Assembly (NCBI RefSeq): GCF_900166595.1
Contig: NZ_LT745762.1
Span: 117,971-181,970, forward strand
DNA: 64,000 nucleotides
Direction of reading: 5' to 3'
Origin: Virgibacillus dokdonensis
GTDB lineage: Bacteria > Bacillota > Bacilli > Bacillales > Amphibacillaceae
Within the stretch, counting starts at the first letter, position 1. Each line of letters opens with the position of its first letter. Position numbers and translations under genes: made by a program. Below are positions 47,610-57,552 of this stretch, piece after piece. The notes under the pieces are model-generated. The model ran no database searches and was not told the DNA's origin. It saw nothing but the letters and a program-made list of their open reading frames with translations.

Positions 47610-47957
47610 CTACAAACTAAAACCCACTGCAATATACAGAGCTATAATAGCAATTACGCTAATGACTACAAGCACTCGGGTTGTTGTTTGAGGCAGCGGC
47701 TTTACTCGCTTTCCTTTGAACCATCCAGTGAATTGGAACTTATTTCGGTATAGGACAAAAATAAGGATGGCAATGCCTATGGCTTGTAGCGCTAAAAAGT
47801 ACATCAAATATGGATATACTTCCGTCAACTGAGCGATCGGCCTGTTCGTGAATATTTCTAAAAAGTAATTACTTATCGCTCCAAATACGAAATAAAGTAC
47901 TACAAAGATGAACAGCGCACGAACCGCTTCAAGCAATCCTGTAGAAAATAAACGCAT
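47610..47957 (-). CDS. Membrane protein, three predicted helices
   Basis: 115 residues from the ATG at 47957 (GGAGGG upstream). Hydrophobic segments: ALFIFVVLYFVFGAISNYF, LMYFLALQAIGIAILIFVLY and VLVVISVIAIIALYIAVGF, with a basic loop WFKGKRVKP. No family recognised. It is upstream of rlmH on the same strand and part of the chromosome rather than the island. Confidence 0.65.
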   Translation of the reverse strand: MRLFSTGLLEAVRALFIFVVLYFVFGAISNYFLEIFTNRPIAQLTEVYPYLMYFLALQAIGIAILIFVLYRNKFQFTGWFKGKRVKPLPQTTTRVLVVISVIAIIALYIAVGFSL

Positions 47958-48059
47958 GCTAACCCTCCATCCCACACTTTTCTTCCATTATAACAAAGAT
48001 GCATTCAAACAAATTGTTTTTTCAGAAAACACTTTCCGTTTTTAAGTAATTCGTGTATT

Positions 48060-48078
48060 ATATATCTAAATGATATAT
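48060..48078. promoter_or_regulatory. Inverted repeat upstream of the padR-like gene
   Basis: ATATATC-TAAAT-GATATAT, perfect 7-bp arms, ending 23 bases before the start codon. PadR proteins bind such AT-rich palindromes, so autoregulation is likely. Confidence 0.55.
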
Positions 48079-48101
48079 ATCAAATGGATAGGAAGATTTC
48101 T

Positions 48102-48644
48102 TTGAAAACGTATAACAATAGTACCTATGCGCTGCTTGGAATTTTGACTTTAGATTGTCGCACAGGTTATGAAATCAAACAACGGATGGATCAGAGCTTA
48201 AATCATTTTTGGAAAATTAGTTATGGGCAAATTTACCCGAATCTAAAAACGTTAGTTACCGATGGCTTAGCAACCGTTAAGGTCATGTCACAGGATGGGA
48301 AACCAGATCGAAAGGAATATTTCCTTACTACCAAGGGGGAAGAGGTGTTAAAGAACTGGTTGAAAGAACCATTGCAGCATATTGCTAATGAGCGTAACGA
48401 AGTGCTTTTGAAATTGTTTTTTAGTAGACATCAGCCTGCAGACCAGACGCAATCGTTGATACGTCATTATAAAGAAGAATTACAGAAGAAAATAGACACC
48501 TACGAAGCGATTGAAGAAATGATAGGCACTAATTATTCTCAAAACCCTGATGCTACTTATTGGCTGTATACACTAGACTATGGAAAGCGGACAACCAAGG
48601 CTGCTATAGAATGGTGTGAAGCTACCATAGAAAAAATAAAGTAA
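48102..48644 (+). CDS. PadR-family transcriptional regulator
   Basis: 180 residues from the TTG at 48102, six bases after AGGAAG; the ATG at 48084 lies before that site. PadR winged helix: YALLGILTLDCRTGYEIKQRM, FWKISYGQIYPNLKTLVTDGLA and GKPDRKEYFLTTKGEEVLKNWL (about 5-85). A C-terminal helical dimerisation domain follows. It probably represses itself and the downstream DUF4188 gene. Confidence 0.9.
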   Translation: MKTYNNSTYALLGILTLDCRTGYEIKQRMDQSLNHFWKISYGQIYPNLKTLVTDGLATVKVMSQDGKPDRKEYFLTTKGEEVLKNWLKEPLQHIANERNEVLLKLFFSRHQPADQTQSLIRHYKEELQKKIDTYEAIEEMIGTNYSQNPDATYWLYTLDYGKRTTKAAIEWCEATIEKIK

Positions 48645-49022
48645 ACTGGCTTTAGTTATAACTTCTTTTCTGGGCTCTTTCGAAAAGCTTAATTTCTTAT
48701 TCAGCACAAAGATGACTTGAAAAGCAAGATGCGATTGCTTCGAGAAAAGCGTGATCACTGGGGGCGGGGTGCGAGTAAAGAGGCTTCATTTAACCTATAG
48801 AAAAGTTAGAAGCAATAGGCAATATCATAACGCCTCCATATACTGTAGAGGGGAGAGAGGATATCATGATAAAACAGGTCTACTCTGGTCGTTATACCAC
48901 AGAAAATGAAGAAGATATTGTTGTGTTTTTAATAGGGATGCGGGTTAACCGTAGATTAGCTGTACATAAATGGCTTCCCGTCTTTTTAGCAATGCCGCGG
49001 ATGATTAAAGAACTTTACACAT

Positions 49023-50424
49023 CACTAGCATTGCATTAATTAAACCTGATGATTCAAAATACTAAAAATGTTCAATAATTACGTGTTCATGATACAAAAA
49101 ATCCTTTACAATGGAAGTACAGGTGGTTCCTGTCCAAATCCAAAAGTAAAGGATAATCCGTATGAACAAGAATACACTAAAATCATCATTTGGTAAATGG
49201 GTTTCACCTATAAATACGAAAAAACTATTTGAACAAGTAGAAGAAAATAAACAAGATTACTACACAAAAAAGCTAACAACTGCAGGGTATATAAAGCCCA
49301 TGTTACTTGCCCAACTGCAAGGATTCGAGAGCTTGGAAGAAATGAGCGATGCCCTAATAGATGATGGACTTCAGAAAGCACTGGGGTTTGAATCGATTAG
49401 TACATCTCAGCTATCAAGGAAGAATAATGAAATGAATCCAATGATCCTTTCCCATTTATTCTTGGACCTTGTTTACAAAATAAAAGGTATCCAATTTAAA
49501 AACGGGAAATACATGCCATTGAAAATCATTGATTCTAGCACGCTTCCATTAAACTTAACGAATCATAAGTGGGCAAAGTTCCGTAAAACAAAAGCAGGAG
49601 TTAAGCTACATTTACGACTTATATTTATGAATAAAGATACCGTCTATCCTGAAAAAGCAGTGATTACAACAGCCAAAGAACATGACAGAAATCAACTGGA
49701 AGTTCTCGTAGACGACAAAGAAGCCATGTATGTGTTTGACCGTGGATACGTTGATTATGAACGATTTGATCGAATGACAGATGAAGGCTATTTTTTCGTA
49801 TCAAGACTGAAGAAAAACGCCATCACTCGTGAAGTAGAATCATTTTCTATACCTAAAGATTCTACGGTTTTATCCGACAAGATGGTTTACATCGGTTCGA
49901 CGCAAAATCGTACAGAGAATGTATTCCGCCTACTTGAAGTAGTGGATACAAAGGGAAACATTCTACGATTAATTACTAACCGTTTCGATCTAGACTCCGA
50001 AGAGATTAGTGAAATTTACCGTCAACGGTGGGCCATAGAGCTATTTTTCAAATGGCTCAAACAGCATGTAGAGATCAAACACTTTTATGGCATGAGCGAA
50101 ACTGCCATTCAAAATCAAATCTTCCTTGCGCTCATTGCTTACTGTTTACATGTACTTATCCAGTTAGAGATGAGGAGTAAGAAGTCCTTACTCCGAATTA
50201 GCCGCTGGTTAAATAAAGCGCTGTGGAAACCTGCGTACATCTGGATTCGCAGATTTGACGATAGATCTATTCCGTAAATACATACAGTGTCGCTGTTGCT
50301 AATAGTTTAATTGTATAATTTTTCTAAATGGGCAGACCACCTTTGTTTAGCCTTTGTCTTTTTGGCAAAAAATCCTGCAAAGATGTTTACTGAATTTTCA
50401 AACCATATTTATGCAATGCTAGTG
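49023..50424 (+). mobile_element. IS4-family insertion sequence, IS4Bsu1-like, copy 2
   Basis: 1402 bp bounded by CACTAGCATTGCAT / ATGCAATGCTAGTG inverted repeats and the 9-bp direct repeat TTTACACAT (49014-49022, 50425-50433). Same orientation as copy 1. Ends differ from copy 1 by one paired base (A for G), consistent with a related but distinct copy. Confidence 0.95.
49162..50277 (+). CDS. IS4-family DDE transposase, copy 2
   Basis: 371 residues with the same catalytic blocks as the copy at 2550 (KIIDSSTLPL, VFDRGYVDYERFD, YRQRWAIELFFKWLK) and about 28 substitutions, most before residue 170 (for example KPMLLAQ for KLLLLAQ). Intact, so both copies may be active. Confidence 0.95.
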   Translation: MNKNTLKSSFGKWVSPINTKKLFEQVEENKQDYYTKKLTTAGYIKPMLLAQLQGFESLEEMSDALIDDGLQKALGFESISTSQLSRKNNEMNPMILSHLFLDLVYKIKGIQFKNGKYMPLKIIDSSTLPLNLTNHKWAKFRKTKAGVKLHLRLIFMNKDTVYPEKAVITTAKEHDRNQLEVLVDDKEAMYVFDRGYVDYERFDRMTDEGYFFVSRLKKNAITREVESFSIPKDSTVLSDKMVYIGSTQNRTENVFRLLEVVDTKGNILRLITNRFDLDSEEISEIYRQRWAIELFFKWLKQHVEIKHFYGMSETAIQNQIFLALIAYCLHVLIQLEMRSKKSLLRISRWLNKALWKPAYIWIRRFDDRSIP

Positions 50425-50780
50425 TTTACACATATAAAGATACGTTAGGCTTTTTATCTATGGAAAGTTATTTTGGCCTGCGCACGACGTTGATGGTGCA
50501 ATATTGGCGGTCTACCGAAGATTTGCTTGCCTATGCAAAGGGTAAACAACATCTAGCTGCATGGAAACGGTTTAACCAAAAAGCAAGCCATACAAATGCG
50601 GTTGGTATCTATCATGAGACGTACATCGTACCAAAAGGTAATTATGAAGCGATTTATGCGAATACGCCGTTATACGGTTTAGCAAAGGCAAACGAACATA
50701 TACCTGTTTCTCCTAAACGTACAACGGCTAAGCAGCGTTTGACACAGGATGCAGTTAACCAAATAAATGCTTGGAAGTAA

Positions 50781-51195
50781 AGTGGAACAGCTTGCTGATG
50801 TACTAAATCAAAGCTTGCGAGTTGTTCCTACAGGAATATCACATCTTTTCCTCCGGTAGGTTGCGGGTATGCTTACATCAATCTGTTTACGAGACTTTTA
50901 TTTGCTCATATGGTTAAGCGCCACAAAGGTTTGGCTTGAAAACCTCTTTATGACATACGAGAGTGAGGTTCTATTTTCTCCCCCTAGATTTTATTCCACA
51001 CATAATACTGTGTCTTACATGATACAATCAACCATAACGTAGCAATTTCTAGAAAAACTTTTAAATGAAGTGAAAAATTTCACATCTAGATGGCAACTAC
51101 CTTCCATAATCCACCTAAAATTTTACATGCTAAGTCGTACAACATGTTTCCTAAAAGCACCTCCTATGTACATACCTATCAATTGGAGGAGAAGG
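50781..51195. other. Intergenic, no gene recognised
   Basis: About 415 bp between the DUF4188 remnant and the SDR pseudogene. No ribosome-site-backed ORF and no convincing hairpin. Confidence 0.4.
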
Positions 51196-51969
51196 ATGAA
51201 AATATTAACTGGCAAAATTGCTATTGTAACTGGAGTTCGTAATTCGAAAGGTATTGGAGCTGCAACATGTTTGTCTCTTGCAAAAGCAGGAGCTGACATC
51301 TTTTTCACGTACTGGTCTCCATTTGATGAAGCGGAAGGAAGATTGGAAAGAGATTTCCCTAGTAAGCTTTGTGAAAAAATAAATAGCTTTGGAGTGCGCT
51401 GATCACATGGCGTTAGACTTAAGCCTAGAAGAGTCCCCAAACAACTTGCTAAATACAGTCCAGAATAAATTAGGTACTGCTTCCATTTTAGTCAATAACG
51501 CAACCTACGAAGCTCCAACGAATTTCCATACGTTAACTTCAGAAAATCTAGATAACCATTATCAAGTAAATAATCGCGGAACCCTTTTATTAGCGGTTGA
51601 ATTTGCTAAAAGATATGAACAGCAATTTCCCAACGAGAAAAAAGGCTGGATTATCAATCTCGTCTCTAGAGGGCCAGACCCAAATAATATAGCTTATATT
51701 GCTACAAAAGGGATGACTATTCCTACTACAGAGCCATTATCCGTTGCTCTAGCTCCCATTGGCATAACGGTTAATTCTATTGATCCAGGTCCAACGGATA
51801 CAGGTTGGATAAATAAAGAAATAAAAAACATTTTATTACCTTTATTCCCAACTGGTCGGATCGGCCGTCCAGAAGATGCCGCTAAACTGATCACCTTCTA
51901 GCAAGTGAAGATTCCTATTGGATAACGGGGCAAACCATTCACTCTGAAGGCGGGTTTTCAGGGAAATAA
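51196..51969 (+). pseudogene. Short-chain dehydrogenase/reductase, two frameshifts
   Basis: Starts MKILTGKIAIVTGVRNSKGI with the TGxxxxxG nucleotide-binding motif. A frameshift near 51395-51400 leads to a second frame (LVNNATYEAPTNF; AYIATKGM with YxxxK; IDPGPTDTGWI; GRIGRPEDAAKLI). A second shift at about 51900 moves the C-terminus (ASEDSYWITGQTIHSEGGFS) to a third frame. The assembled product would be about 257 residues, the normal SDR length. Decayed oxidoreductase. Confidence 0.85.
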
Positions 51970-51978
51970 CAATACACT

Positions 51979-52026
51979 AAAAGGACTGTTGCACCATACA
52001 TTTCTGACCGTGCAACAGCACCTTTT
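51979..52026 (+). terminator. Rho-independent terminator of the SDR pseudogene
   Basis: AAGGACTGTTGCAC / GTGCAACAGCACCTT arms followed by T's. Confidence 0.75.
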
Positions 52027-52273
52027 TCTATGATTTTACAATATATCATCATATACTTTTGTCGCTTCAGCAATGCTTCATAAAATCTCAATGACTAGTT
52101 TCAAAGTACTTTCCATTATAAAGTTGCATTTTGTAAACATGAAGCCTGTAAAATAATATAGGAAAAATTCTAAGGTTGGAGTAGTTTATAATAGTAAAAT
52201 GAGATAGGTCTTTTGTTTATGAAAACTATAACCAATGGGCATTGAATACATGTATGATTTATAGCTTATTTGT

Positions 52274-52402
52274 TTAGCTTGTTTCATAGTCTGTTAATGG
52301 CTTAGGTTCATATGCTGATGCTGTTTGAAAATCATCATTTGAAAACAAAATCCCGCAAACAACAATTGCTCCACATATAAATGAGACGATAAACTTCTTC
52401 AT
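52274..52402 (-). CDS. Phr-like secreted signalling pro-peptide (42 aa)
   Basis: A 42-residue ORF starting MKKFIVSFICGAIVVCGILF, a secretion signal, and ending SAYEPKPLTDYETS. AGGAGG sits 6-8 bases before its ATG (52400-52402). It begins 11 bases downstream of the RRNPP regulator stop on the same strand. This is the standard layout of regulator-peptide cassettes (Rap-Phr, NprR-NprX, PlcR-PapR), in which the C-terminal part is cleaved outside the cell and re-imported. The mature peptide is likely within the last 10-12 residues. Confidence 0.75.
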   Translation of the reverse strand: MKKFIVSFICGAIVVCGILFSNDDFQTASAYEPKPLTDYETS

Positions 52403-52413
52403 ATTCTCCCTCC

Positions 52414-53682
52414 TTACAATTTTATTAATTGGTCATAACTACTAGTTGCTAATTTATAGTACTGCATAGATTCCCTGTGCTTGCCCATTTTTTCTAAATG
52501 GGAAGCTAACAACTTTGAATAAAACACTAAATATTGGTAGTCTTTCCTTTGCTTTAAATACGGAATAAATTTCTCTTCTAGTATGGACTCAAAATCTTTT
52601 AGTTTTCCGTTCAATAAGTATGTGTACACTAGAGTTGTGTATTTATAAAAATCGTAATATTCCTTTTCTTCGGATAGCCTAAGCGTATCCTCCGCGAGGA
52701 TTAAATACTCCTTTGCTTTCGTGTTCTCATTATTCTGGTGAAAATTTTGTATTAAAGAGGTAATGGCTTCTAACTTGGCTTCATATTCTAAGCTTTCAGA
52801 ATCTAATACACGCAAATAGTTTTTGATAGACTGTTTTAAATCTCCTATTAATCCATAAAAGCGACCTAAATTAAGATAAGCTAACTGAATAATTTGTTCT
52901 TCGCTATTTATTTTACTTAAAGAAATTGCTTGTTCAAAGTTTTCTAATGCGTTATCATTCATTTTAATTCGTTGATAAGAAATTCCTAGTAAGATATGAC
53001 ATTGGGCGCAACGTATAAAGTTGTACTCCTGTTGAAACACAGTCATTGCTTTTTTCGCATAATTAATAGCCTCAAGTCCATTTAGCAAATTACTATACTG
53101 AATAGAAATTGCGTAACACAAATCAGCAATCTCTTCTTCTTCAATTTCAGCTGATCGATGCACTTTCTCGGCTTTTTTATAGCATTGTAAAGATTGCTGA
53201 TGTTCTCCTTTAAAAGAGTAATAATTCCCTTGAAATTTATTCCAAAAATATTTATGTGGGGAGTTAAAAGAGTCTGCCATCTCATGGAGTTCATTAATTT
53301 TATGTAAGGCTTTTTGGAAATCACGTAAAATCATATAGTAACGAATTTTATGAATCTCAAACATAATTGTTTGATTGTTAATACTTTTATCCATTACGTT
53401 TTGCAATTCTTCATATCTTGTTATAATTTCCTGTTTATCAAAACGGTCATATAGCATGTCGTACCATTTCTTACATTTGTCTTCAAAATTTGAATCAGGA
53501 ATATTTGTAAGCTCAATTCCTAGACGATTACATAATGCTTGAATAATCTCAGAATTGGCTTTTGCTTTCTGATTTTCTATTTTTGATAAATAGGACAAAG
53601 AAACAATACCTTCTGATAATGCTTCTTGTGTCATATTTTGCTTGGTTCTATGTAATTTTATAATATAGCCTATATCTATCAA
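52414..53682 (-). CDS. RRNPP-type quorum-sensing regulator (HTH + TPR)
   Basis: 422 residues, TTG start after a GGGGGG site. The N-terminal XRE HTH reads IGYIIKLHRTKQNMTQEALSE then VSLSYLSKIENQKAKA (about 4-40). The remaining ~350 residues are TPR-like repeats: RDFQKALHKINELHEM, GEHQQSLQCYKKAEKV, NALENFEQAISLSKI, GDLKQSIKNYLRVL and HRESMQYYKLATSSY. Such proteins bind a re-imported peptide and change DNA binding. Translationally adjacent to a Phr-like gene that probably encodes its ligand. Target genes unknown. Confidence 0.9.
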   Translation of the reverse strand: MIDIGYIIKLHRTKQNMTQEALSEGIVSLSYLSKIENQKAKANSEIIQALCNRLGIELTNIPDSNFEDKCKKWYDMLYDRFDKQEIITRYEELQNVMDKSINNQTIMFEIHKIRYYMILRDFQKALHKINELHEMADSFNSPHKYFWNKFQGNYYSFKGEHQQSLQCYKKAEKVHRSAEIEEEEIADLCYAISIQYSNLLNGLEAINYAKKAMTVFQQEYNFIRCAQCHILLGISYQRIKMNDNALENFEQAISLSKINSEEQIIQLAYLNLGRFYGLIGDLKQSIKNYLRVLDSESLEYEAKLEAITSLIQNFHQNNENTKAKEYLILAEDTLRLSEEKEYYDFYKYTTLVYTYLLNGKLKDFESILEEKFIPYLKQRKDYQYLVFYSKLLASHLEKMGKHRESMQYYKLATSSYDQLIKL

Positions 53683-54305
53683 ATCCTAGTCCCCCCTTTA
53701 ATGCGTTATATTATGTAATATTATACCACAAGTCTAAATAGTTAGTGTTTGAGAAAAAATATGATTAATCTAAAATTTTACACCTAAATTAGGGTTACTA
53801 ATCAACAAATTTTCTTTTAACAGGAAAATGTACATGGTGTAGTAGAATTACGCATTATTAACTGTCAATTTTTGTGATCTACTCTTTTTTGTTTAAAACA
53901 ATACACATTTGCTACGAAGATAAAAAATTATTTTTTTAGTATTATCATAAATGAAATAAGCAACCTTAAATGAACAACCTTTATAAAACCCCCTCCACAA
54001 CTTAAATTTTCCCCTTCCATTATCATATTACTAGATATCCCTCTTAGATAAGCTGCTTGTCACCGAGTCTTTATGCACATTTATCGTTTTTCTTACCCTA
54101 TAAAGTAAAGCTTAAAATATATATAGAACAAAAAAGATTGCTGCCGCACGTTTTTTCTAACATCTTTATATCCCTTTTCCCAAACGTATAAAAACCCCTC
54201 TCAGAATAATTTAGCTTCCTACAAATCTTTATGACGTTAAAACGCCGTCGTTGCAAAAACTATAAACTCTAATATGACATGCTTCCCTGTCGCGGATATA
54301 AAATT
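53683..54305. other. Intergenic between divergent regulator and guaC
   Basis: About 620 bp, AT-rich, no supported gene. Promoter of the RRNPP regulator expected near 53700-53760; no riboswitch fold recognised. Confidence 0.4.
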
Positions 54306-54334
54306 TTGACTTCTCATTCAAAATCATGTACATT
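54306..54334 (+). promoter_or_regulatory. Sigma-A promoter of guaC
   Basis: -35 TTGACT (54306-54311) and -10 TACATT (54329-54334) with 17 bases between. Confidence 0.65.
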
Positions 54335-54339
54335 ACTAA

Positions 54340-54381
54340 TAGACGAACATTAAATATAAACGAATAATTTTTATTCGGATT
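54340..54381 (+). promoter_or_regulatory. Probable PurR operator (two inverted PurBoxes)
   Basis: TAGACGAACATTA (54340-54352) and, on the other strand, AATCCGAATAAAA (54369-54381), separated by 16 bp. Bacillus PurR binds paired CCGAAC-type boxes in opposite orientation 16-17 bp apart; guaC is a purine-interconversion gene, so repression by PurR fits. Confidence 0.6.
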
Positions 54382-54396
54382 TTAGAGGTGTTAGGT

Positions 54397-55383
54397 ATGG
54401 ATAATGTGTTTGATTACGAAGATATTCAATTAATTCCCGCAAAATGTATTGTACGCAGCCGTTCAGAATGTGATACGAATGTCACATTAGGCAAGCATAC
54501 ATTTAAATTACCTGTTGTACCTGCAAATATGCAGACGATTATTGATGAAAAAATTGCGTTGATGTTAGCTGAAAATGGCTATTTTTATATTATGCACCGC
54601 TTTGAACCAGAAAAACGTACCGATTTTATTAAAGATATGCATGAACGTGGACTTATTGCCTCCATTAGCGTTGGTGTAAAGGACGAAGAATATGATTTTG
54701 TAGAGCAACTAGTAGCAGATAAACTGATCCCAGATTATATTACAATCGATATTGCACATGGACATTCGGAGTCTGTGATAAAAATGATTCAACATATTAA
54801 AAAACATGTACCTGAGAGCTTCTTGATTGCTGGAAACGTTGGTACTCCAGAAGCTGTTCGTGAATTGGAAAATGCGGGCGCGGATGCTACGAAGGTTGGA
54901 ATTGGACCAGGGAAAGTATGTATTACGAAAATTAAAACGGGCTTTGGCACTGGTGGCTGGCAATTAGCAGCGCTTCGCTGGTGTTCAAGAGCTGCAAGCA
55001 AGCCGATTATTGCTGACGGTGGTATTCGTACGCATGGAGATATTGCTAAATCGATCCGCTTTGGTGCAACGATGGTGATGATTGGATCGCTTTTTGCTGG
55101 TCATGAAGAGTCTCCAGGGGAAACCATTGAAAAAGATGGCAAGATTTTAAAAGAATATTTTGGTTCTGCTTCCGAGTTCCAAAAAGGCGAGAAGAAAAAC
55201 GTCGAAGGAAAGAAAATGCTTGTAGAACATAAAGGTTCCTTAAAAGATACACTGCAAGAGATGGAGCAAGACTTACAATCCTCCATTTCCTATGCAGGTG
55301 GCAAAAAGCTAGAAGCCATCCGTACCGTCGATTATGTAGTTGTGAAAAACTCCATCTTTAATGGTGATAAGATTATTTACTAA
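54397..55383 (+). CDS. guaC: GMP reductase
   Basis: 328 residues from the ATG at 54397 (GAGGTG upstream; a GTG three codons earlier overlaps it). IMPDH/GMPR TIM-barrel: [17 protein letters not shown]-terminus, [34 protein letters not shown], the catalytic loop [13 protein letters not shown] with active-site cysteine, and [22 protein letters not shown]. The absence of a CBS insert and the length identify GMP reductase, which converts GMP with NADPH to IMP and ammonia. Monocistronic with its own promoter, operator and terminator. Confidence 0.95.
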   Translation: MDNVFDYEDIQLIPAKCIVRSRSECDTNVTLGKHTFKLPVVPANMQTIIDEKIALMLAENGYFYIMHRFEPEKRTDFIKDMHERGLIASISVGVKDEEYDFVEQLVADKLIPDYITIDIAHGHSESVIKMIQHIKKHVPESFLIAGNVGTPEAVRELENAGADATKVGIGPGKVCITKIKTGFGTGGWQLAALRWCSRAASKPIIADGGIRTHGDIAKSIRFGATMVMIGSLFAGHEESPGETIEKDGKILKEYFGSASEFQKGEKKNVEGKKMLVEHKGSLKDTLQEMEQDLQSSISYAGGKKLEAIRTVDYVVVKNSIFNGDKIIY

Positions 55384-55400
55384 ATGAAACTTTACCTTAC

Positions 55401-55448
55401 AAAAACGAAGGCTACCCCCATCAAGAATGGTATGAAGCCTTCGTTTTT
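55401..55448 (+). terminator. Rho-independent terminator of guaC
   Basis: AAAAACGAAGGCT / AGCCTTCGTTTTT arms. Confidence 0.9.
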
Positions 55449-55712
55449 ATATTTCTAAATTGCAAAATTATATATTCCCTCTATATTTCTCCTATAGCGT
55501 AAGAACAAATTATTCGTTGCGGTTTTCTTCCAAAATACTTTCTTTTAATTCAAAAAGCAATACAATTCTCTGGAACCCTTCATACAGCATACAGCTTTGT
55601 TAACATAATTTTCTACAACGAAGTTCTATAGCACTTCCCCATTAATAATGGTATACTATTCTTACATTTAAAGGGATTGATACTACTTGGTATCTTGAAG
55701 GAATGGAACAAC

Positions 55713-56297
55713 ATGACAGATTTAGAAAGCTTTATAGTTCATTATGGATACATCGGAATGTTTATTGTTCTTATATTAGGGATTGTAGGGATGCCTTTCC
55801 CAGATGAAGTATTACTTACATATGTTGGCTATCATGTATCTTTAGGAAATATGTCTCTCAATCTAGCTATATTCATTGCCATCTTGGGTTCAATAAGCGG
55901 GATCTCAATAAGCTATTTATTGGGGCAGTGGTTAGGTGTCCCATTTATAAAACGTTTTGGTCCTAAATTACGCATAAAAGAAAAACAGATAGACTGGGTT
56001 CGGAACAATTTTAATAAGTATGGAGCCACATTTCTCATTTTTGGTTATTTCATCCCCGGGATTAGACATGTCACTGCTTATGTAGCAGGATTTAGCAAAT
56101 ATCATTATTTTCGTTTTGCTGTTTTCGCTTATATAGGCGCTATTTTTTGGGCATCCACATTTATTATTTTGGGGAATATTTTAGGTGATCAATGGGAATA
56201 TATTACAACCTTTTTCTCGCAAGCATCAAAAATAATGTGGTTAATCATTCTTACTGGCGTCCTATTTATCATTCTAAGAAAAATCAAACGAAATTAA
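55713..56297 (+). CDS. DedA-family membrane protein
   Basis: 194 residues from the ATG at 55713 (AAGGAA upstream). DedA/SNARE-associated domain: GIVGMPFPDEVLLTYVGY near the N-terminus, GSISGISISYLLGQWLG, the conserved FGYFIPGIRHVTAYVAG (about 110-126) and two C-terminal helices. Family members act as lipid (undecaprenyl phosphate or phosphatidylethanolamine) transporters/scramblases. It converges with psd, whose product makes phosphatidylethanolamine. Confidence 0.9.
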   Translation: MTDLESFIVHYGYIGMFIVLILGIVGMPFPDEVLLTYVGYHVSLGNMSLNLAIFIAILGSISGISISYLLGQWLGVPFIKRFGPKLRIKEKQIDWVRNNFNKYGATFLIFGYFIPGIRHVTAYVAGFSKYHYFRFAVFAYIGAIFWASTFIILGNILGDQWEYITTFFSQASKIMWLIILTGVLFIILRKIKRN

Positions 56298-56299
56298 AA

Positions 56300-57085
56300 T
56301 CAAGCATTGGAAAAAACACCGACGCTCTTTCCAAACGAAATATCATTGTTTCCTGCTATATCTGGTGAAAATTGAAAAGTTGCTCTTTCGATAAATAATA
56401 CAACTGTAGAACCAAATGAAAAATAAGCCAGCTCTTCACCACGACCTAATTTATCCGAACGAGCAGTAAGATGGACACTATTGACATTTAAGGCGCCTAC
56501 TTTAACAACAGCAATATTTCCTAATTCACTTTGGATTTCTGTTATTCTACGATAATTAGTTGATAGAGGGCTATTCCCATATTTTAAACCAATAGAATTA
56601 ACAGGATAAGATTTTTCGCCAAGCACCCAGCTTTCTTTGATTATCCCATCTACAGGACTATGTATTCTATGATAATGACGCGGTGATAAGTACAAAATAA
56701 TATATTTTCCATTTCGATATACATCCGCCTTTTCTTTACTACCTAGCATCTCTTCTAACCTAATTTGTTTGTTTTTTATTGAGTATTTTTCAACATCCTG
56801 AACAAATCCAAAATCGCTTATCACGCCATCTACTGGGCTAACCAAACAATTAGGCTGTGATTCTATAGATCTGCAACCGAATTTTAATTTTCTAGTAAAG
56901 AGTTGGTGTAAGCTTTGATATTCTGACAACGATTTTTCCATTTCTTCTTGGTTAATACGGTATATTTTAGCAAAGATTGGGACAAGCATGCGACTCCAAG
57001 TAGAACTTGTAAAACGAACGAGCAATTGAGATACATAATTATTTCCGGTTAATTCAACAAATAATTTCAACCAAGCTTTTAACAA
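56300..57085 (-). CDS. psd: Phosphatidylserine decarboxylase
   Basis: 261 residues from the TTG at 57085, seven bases after AGGAG; close to the 263 residues of Bacillus Psd. Signatures: FTRKLKFGCRSIE, LVSPVDGVISDFG, LYLSPRHYHRIHSPVDG, the VKVGALNVNSVHL block and the self-cleavage site FGSTVVLF near the C-terminus (GS-T: serine becomes the pyruvoyl group). It converts phosphatidylserine to phosphatidylethanolamine at the membrane. Divergent from pssA, which supplies the substrate. Confidence 0.95.
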   Translation of the reverse strand: MLKAWLKLFVELTGNNYVSQLLVRFTSSTWSRMLVPIFAKIYRINQEEMEKSLSEYQSLHQLFTRKLKFGCRSIESQPNCLVSPVDGVISDFGFVQDVEKYSIKNKQIRLEEMLGSKEKADVYRNGKYIILYLSPRHYHRIHSPVDGIIKESWVLGEKSYPVNSIGLKYGNSPLSTNYRRITEIQSELGNIAVVKVGALNVNSVHLTARSDKLGRGEELAYFSFGSTVVLFIERATFQFSPDIAGNNDISFGKSVGVFSNA

Positions 57086-57552
57086 ATTATCACTCCTATA
57101 TATGAACTTACAGAATGAAACTATAATCGAGGGTTTGCTTTCGCTCACTCTATAAACAAATTATTATATCGTTGCTTCCCTGCTATTAATTTTATAATTA
57201 TTCTTGTATAAAATAAAGATTTATACGTTTCCAACAATTGCTGTTTACCATTTAGTCTATTTTAGCAGTAAAATAAGTAAGAATGGTGAAATGATTAATA
57301 ATATGTAAAGTGCTGTTTTAATTTAGCAAGACTTGTTCAGCTTGCATCTCAAATTCTTGAAATAATTCATACAGCACCTTATATCGGAGTAAACCTAAAA
57401 ATTTTATCTCGATAGCAGAAAAGATTTAACAGCTCTTGATAAAGTTCATTAATTCACATAATGTGATATTACTACATTCACATTTTATAAAGTCATCTAA
57501 ACTTATATGTAGATAAATGTAACATTACAAGTAATAAAATCAGGAGGAAATA
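57086..57552. other. Divergent psd/pssA promoter region
   Basis: About 465 bp of AT-rich DNA without gene. Expected to contain promoters for both genes; I see no clear operator. Confidence 0.4.

Larger units (their letters stand above)
48866..50780 (+). pseudogene. DUF4188 (monooxygenase-like) gene split by IS copy 2
   Basis: The 5' part (48866-49022) encodes [21 protein letters not shown] and [19 protein letters not shown]. The 3' part (50434-50780) encodes YKDTLGFLSMESYFGLRTTL, MVQYWRSTEDLLAYA and the C-terminus ending NAWK. Removing the insertion sequence and one 9-bp target copy restores 168 codons in frame. The family is DUF4188, related to phenylacetaldoxime dehydratase/monooxygenases and often placed behind a PadR gene, as here. 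The insertion after residue 52 must inactivate it. Confidence 0.9.

Noticed and set aside
2412..50424. Composite transposon made by the two IS copies
   Set aside because: Each copy has its own target duplication, so they inserted separately.
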